From positions 1 through 18,933 of the forward strand of contig JAICKZ010000017.1 of NCBI GenBank assembly GCA_025927665.1: DNA of 18,933 bases, written 5' to 3'. The notes under the pieces are model-generated. The model ran no database searches and was not told where the DNA came from. It was given only the letters and a program-made list of their open reading frames with translations. Below are positions 15,574-18,933 of this stretch, piece after piece; position 1 is the stretch's first letter; each line of letters starts with the position of its first letter. The DNA is from Steroidobacteraceae bacterium (lineage in GTDB: Bacteria > Pseudomonadota > Gammaproteobacteria > Steroidobacterales > Steroidobacteraceae). Made by a program: the position numbers and the translations under genes.

Positions 15574-17178
15574 ATGCGAGTTGAGATTGTGACCATAACT
15601 GAAAACCTTGATATCCATGCACATAAAATTTTAATTCTGGATTTTGGTGCACAATACACACAGTTGATTGCACGACGCGTGCGCGAGTCAGGGGTTTACT
15701 GTGAAATTCATCCCTGGGACATGAGCGACGACCATGTACGCGCTTTCAATGCACGCGGTATTATCCTTTCTGGTGGACCAGAATCAGTCACGGATACTGA
15801 GCCACCGCGATCACCACAATCCGTATTTGAATTAGGTGTGCCGGTGCTGGGTATGTGCTACGGTATGCAAACCATGGCGCAACAATTGGGTGGACGTGTA
15901 AAGGCGGGTTCGCATCGTGAGTTTGGTTATGCACAAGTTACGATGACTGCGCCGTGTCGTTTGCTCGACAATTTACATGATCATCTGGATAGCACTGGTC
16001 GTTCATTGCTTGATGTATGGATGAGTCACGGTGATCGTGTTGAATCATTGCCACAAGGATTTGTTGTTGTGGGTGTAACTCCCAATGCGCCCTTGGCGGC
16101 GATGGCCGATGAATCACGTCGCTTTTATGGCGTGCAATTTCACCCTGAAGTTACGCATACTTTGCAAGGGACTCACATACTCGAACGTTTCGTGCGTGAG
16201 ATTTGCGGTTGCGAGGCACGCTGGGACTCAGGCAACATTATTGCCGATTCTATTCAACGCGTGCGCGAACAAGTGGGCAGCGACAAAGTGTTATTGGGTT
16301 TGTCCGGTGGCGTCGATTCCTCTGTTGTCGCTGCGTTATTGCATCGTGCCATTGGCGAACAGCTGACCTGCGTATTTGTCGATCATGGTTTGTTGCGTGC
16401 CAATGAAGGCGATCAAGTGATGGAAACTTTTGCCAAACACATGGGTGTAAAAGTCATTCGTGTTAATGCAGAAGAACGATTTTTATCTGCATTAAAGAAT
16501 GAAGCTGATCCAGAGCGCAAGCGTAAAATTATTGGTCGCTTGTTTGTCGAAGTATTTGAAGAAGAATCCGCCAAGCTTGATGGAACCAAGTGGCTCGCTC
16601 AAGGCACGATTTATCCCGATGTGATTGAGTCGGCCGGCGCCAAGACCAGCAAAGCTCATGTCATCAAGAGTCATCATAATGTCGGTGGCTTACCCGAGAA
16701 GATGAAGTTGAAATTATTGGAGCCTTTGCGTGAATTGTTTAAGGATGAAGTGCGTCGCATTGGTGTGGAGTTAGGATTACCGCGCGACATGGTTTATCGA
16801 CATCCCTTTCCCGGTCCTGGTTTGTCAGTGCGTATTCTGGGTGAGGTTACCAAGCAGTATGCAGAACTGTTACGCAAAGCAGATGAAATTTATATTGAAG
16901 AGTTGCGCAAGCACGATTTGTACGATCGTACCAGTCAGGCGTTCGCAGTGTTCTTACCGGTTCGTTCAGTCGCGGTGATGGGCGATGGTCGTCGCTATGA
17001 TTATGTGATCGCATTGCGTGCTGTAGAAACCATTGATTTCATGACGGCACATTGGGCGCGTCTGCCTTATGAGTTCCTTGATCACGTATCACGTCGCATC
17101 ATCAATGAAGTACATGGCATCTCACGCGTGACGTACGACATTAGTAGCAAACCGCCTGCAACGATTGAGTGGGAGTGA
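15574..17178 (+). CDS. guaA: GMP synthase (glutamine-hydrolysing)
   Basis: This enzyme aminates XMP to GMP using ATP and glutamine, completing the pathway begun by guaB. It has 534 residues from the ATG at 15574 (E. coli 525). The class I amidotransferase domain has the triad Cys95 (GMCYGMQ), His190 and Glu192 (QFHPEV). The synthetase domain begins near 220 with the PP-loop SGGVDSS (244-250), and the C-terminal dimerisation domain ends in KPPATIEWE, the usual terminus. The extra N-terminal residues and the lack of a good Shine-Dalgarno sequence leave the start open: a GTG at 15589 would give VTITENLDIHAHKILILDFG, which lines up better with E. coli MTENIHKHRILILDFG. The stretch after it to 17281 shows no clear terminator. 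Confidence 0.98.
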   Translation: MRVEIVTITENLDIHAHKILILDFGAQYTQLIARRVRESGVYCEIHPWDMSDDHVRAFNARGIILSGGPESVTDTEPPRSPQSVFELGVPVLGMCYGMQTMAQQLGGRVKAGSHREFGYAQVTMTAPCRLLDNLHDHLDSTGRSLLDVWMSHGDRVESLPQGFVVVGVTPNAPLAAMADESRRFYGVQFHPEVTHTLQGTHILERFVREICGCEARWDSGNIIADSIQRVREQVGSDKVLLGLSGGVDSSVVAALLHRAIGEQLTCVFVDHGLLRANEGDQVMETFAKHMGVKVIRVNAEERFLSALKNEADPERKRKIIGRLFVEVFEEESAKLDGTKWLAQGTIYPDVIESAGAKTSKAHVIKSHHNVGGLPEKMKLKLLEPLRELFKDEVRRIGVELGLPRDMVYRHPFPGPGLSVRILGEVTKQYAELLRKADEIYIEELRKHDLYDRTSQAFAVFLPVRSVAVMGDGRRYDYVIALRAVETIDFMTAHWARLPYEFLDHVSRRIINEVHGISRVTYDISSKPPATIEWE

Positions 17179-17281
17179 ATTGACGTTCTTCAGGGAAGAT
17201 ATTATTGGGTATCGACGTCGGTGAGTTAGATGCTTGCGATCGTGTTCACTCGGACTTCCTCAGTATGTTGCATGCTGAAGG

Positions 17282-18130
17282 TTAGTACTTAGCGTCAAGA
17301 AGTAGCTGACCGAATTCCCTCATGGCGGGCGTCTTGTTGCCCTTGCTCCAGACAAGTGTGAAGTTAGCTTTCGGTAAGGGCGGCAAATTGTACTGCCCAT
17401 CAATAACTTTCATTCCAGGCCTTGAGTCGTCACGCATTTGTACTGTAACCCCCAGACCTGCAAGCACAGCTGTGCGAATGCCTTCTTGACTTGATGATGT
17501 GAAGGCAATGTGCCAATCGATGGATGCACGTTCCAGTGCATCTGTGCCAACTTTACGATCGACGCAAGGAGAGGGGGCAAACACGAGCGGCAGTGATATG
17601 CCGCGTCGTATCTCGAAAGTTTCGGCAGCTGCCCATACGAACTGGGTTTCACGCAGCACTGTTTCGTCCGAACTCTCGTCAAGGTCTGACAAGACCACGG
17701 CTAGATCCAGCTCACCCGCGCCGATCATTTTGCGCAAGTCGAGATACGAACTAACCGTCACATCGAGGCGCACATCGGGAAATCTGCGGGCGAATTGAGA
17801 TAGTAGCGGTGGCAACCGTTCACCTAAATAGGTCTCGGGTACGCCGAATCTCACGACACCTGAGACTGGCGAAGATTTAAAACGGCTGGCCAAAGCATCG
17901 AGCGACGCTAATATCTGCTGTGCGTGGTGCGCAAATTCGTTGCCATCTTCTGTCAGTGTGAGCTGTCGGGTTGTGCGATATAGCAGAGACCTGCCAACTT
18001 GTTCCTCTAGCCGCCTGATCTGATGGCTCACAGCTGATTGGGTGATGTGCAATCGTTCGGCTGCGCGAGTAAAGCTGCCGGCTTCCTTCACGGCGGCAAA
18101 AGTGCGCAACAGCGTTGGGTCAAAGTCCAT
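17282..18130 (-). CDS. LysR-family transcriptional regulator
   Basis: This is a 282-residue regulator from the ATG at 18130. The N-terminal winged helix-turn-helix (about 1-60) reads LLRTFAAVKEAGSFTRAAERLHITQSAVSHQIRRLEEQVG, with SLLYRTTRQLTLTEDG closing the wing. A linker helix and a two-lobe effector-binding domain (about 85-282) follow. The wing and HTH resemble the LrhA/HexA subgroup. An in-frame ATG at 18148 would add six residues; 18130 is preferred because CGAGAA lies about seven bases upstream and MDFDPTLLRTF fits the family start. It is divergent from the MFS efflux gene, so by the usual LysR logic it probably controls that gene and itself from the shared region 18131-18308. Codon use looks richer in C and G than in guaA. 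Confidence 0.92.
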   Translation of the reverse strand: MDFDPTLLRTFAAVKEAGSFTRAAERLHITQSAVSHQIRRLEEQVGRSLLYRTTRQLTLTEDGNEFAHHAQQILASLDALASRFKSSPVSGVVRFGVPETYLGERLPPLLSQFARRFPDVRLDVTVSSYLDLRKMIGAGELDLAVVLSDLDESSDETVLRETQFVWAAAETFEIRRGISLPLVFAPSPCVDRKVGTDALERASIDWHIAFTSSSQEGIRTAVLAGLGVTVQMRDDSRPGMKVIDGQYNLPPLPKANFTLVWSKGNKTPAMREFGQLLLDAKY

Positions 18131-18176
18131 GGCATTTCTCGAATACATGAAGATTTATAATAAATAATAACAAATT

Positions 18177-18217
18177 AAATCATTTCCATCATGATCTCGC
18201 TTTCTCCAAAATGATTT
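18177..18217. promoter_or_regulatory. Inverted repeat in the LysR/MFS intergenic region, candidate operator
   Basis: AAATCATTT (18177-18185) and AAATGATTT (18209-18217) are perfect 9-base inverted copies 23 bases apart, within the 178-base divergent region. LysR proteins bind paired, partly dyad-symmetric sites in such positions. The link to this regulator is inferred from position only. The stretch from 18151 to 18180 is very A+T-rich and may hold the lysR promoter. Confidence 0.4.
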
Positions 18218-18308
18218 GTAGCCGTATTGCCGGTATTAGCCGATCGATGCTTCTTTGCAAAATGGTTCGCTTGGCTTCGTTATTAAGAATTTATCAACGG
18301 TACAAATC

Positions 18309-18933
18309 ATGCCCACTTCTCTTAACCGTCGCGGTGTTGTTGTTCTATTTGCCGTATGTCTTTCTTGCCTGATGTTCGGCCTTGAAATTTCAAGTATCCC
18401 CACAATTCTGCCCACTCTTGAAAAAGTACTAGGAGCAGATTTCAAGCAGCTTCAATGGGTCATGAATGCCTACACGATTGCGGTCACAACGGTGCTCATG
18501 GCAATCGGCACATTGGCCGATCGCTATGGACGCAAGCGCCTTTTCCTAATCTCCATTGCCGCTTTCGGCCTCGCCTCGCTGATCTGCGGTTTGGCCGCCA
18601 GCGTCAAACTACTTATCGCCGCGCGATTTCTTCAAGGCCTTAGCGGCGGAGCACTGCTTATCTGCCAGATCGCGATACTGTCCCATGAGTTCCACGAAGG
18701 ATCCGAACGCGCTGTTGCTTGGGGTTGGTGGGGTGTGGTCTTTGGTATCGGTTTGGGTTTCGGCCCGATCATCGGTGGTAGCATTGCCGCGGCATTGAGT
18801 TGGGAGTGGGTATTTCTCATTCATGTCTTGTTGGCCTTCGTGGCATTCACGCTTACCGTGATGGGCGTCCATGAATCCAAGGATCCGCAGGCTGGTAGCC
18901 TCGACATCGCGGGCATCCTTACCTTGTCGCTTG
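18309..18933 (+). CDS. MFS drug efflux transporter, DHA2 (EmrB/QacA) type, 5' part
   Basis: This gene starts at the ATG at 18309 and runs off the window after 208 codons, so the product is partial. The visible part has membrane segments at about 9-30, 48-67, 79-98, 102-124, 137-160 and 167-187. MFS motif A is clear as GTLADRYGRKR (67-77), and the antiporter motif C of segment 5 as GFGPIIGGSI (150-159). LEISSIPTILPTLEKVLG (25-42) corresponds to the segment-1 region of DHA2 exporters (LDxTIVNVALP in EmrB/QacA). ARFLQGLSGGALL (105-117) is motif B-like. Such 14-segment proteins export drugs or toxic compounds with proton exchange; the substrate is unknown. It is divergent from the LysR gene, its likely regulator. 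The Shine-Dalgarno sequence is weak. No membrane-fusion partner is visible inside the window. Confidence 0.88.
   Translation, partial: MPTSLNRRGVVVLFAVCLSCLMFGLEISSIPTILPTLEKVLGADFKQLQWVMNAYTIAVTTVLMAIGTLADRYGRKRLFLISIAAFGLASLICGLAASVKLLIAARFLQGLSGGALLICQIAILSHEFHEGSERAVAWGWWGVVFGIGLGFGPIIGGSIAAALSWEWVFLIHVLLAFVAFTLTVMGVHESKDPQAGSLDIAGILTLSL

Noticed and set aside
1..18933. CRISPR array, prophage, IS element, toxin-antitoxin pair, tRNA or rRNA
   Set aside because: No regularly spaced repeats, transposase or integrase motifs, small paired toxin-antitoxin genes, or cloverleaf/rRNA-like sequence could be found by eye on either strand.

Overview
The window looks like a chromosomal segment of a gammaproteobacterium with moderate GC content. 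Housekeeping genes dominate: dnaE, uup, xseA, guaB and guaA. xseA and guaB are divergent with guaA directly after guaB, which is a known gammaproteobacterial arrangement. The extended N-terminus of DnaE and a small protein resembling DUF6763 recall Xanthomonadales-like lineages, but the order cannot be fixed from the sequence. No phage, CRISPR array, IS transposase, tRNA or rRNA was seen.

Layout. Positions 1-283 hold the 3' end of an RhlE-type DEAD-box helicase gene. A gap with a REP-like inverted repeat leads to dnaE (537-4067). Next come two rightward genes linked to lipoprotein biogenesis: a divergent Lgt-family membrane protein (4123-5052), whose last 19 codons look like a lipoprotein signal peptide with a lipobox, and a lolD ATPase gene (5136-5816) with no lolC or lolE beside it. 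A second REP-like repeat precedes a YebC/TACO1-family gene (6078-6800) of the MGRxFExRK type.

Positions 6805-9664 hold a leftward set, uup > VOC-fold protein > PAP2-like membrane protein, joined by two ATGA stop/start overlaps. Rightward follow a DUF2934 protein, a DUF6763-like protein and a fumarylacetoacetate hydrolase family enzyme with a good sigma-70 promoter. Leftward follow an M23 peptidase and xseA. The guaBA pair reads rightward from a recognisable promoter and supplies the two steps from IMP to GMP.

The right end (17282-18933) carries a LysR regulator divergent from a DHA2-type MFS efflux gene that runs off the window. Their shared intergenic region has a 9-bp inverted repeat, and their codon use looks richer in C and G than their neighbours, so this pair may be an accessory acquisition.

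Most of the window is ordinary core genome. The best leads are the Lgt-like gene with its altered active-site motif and lipobox tail next to a solitary lolD, the two REP-like elements whose monomers are arranged in opposite order, and the LysR/MFS module. I found no convincing new defence or mobile system.
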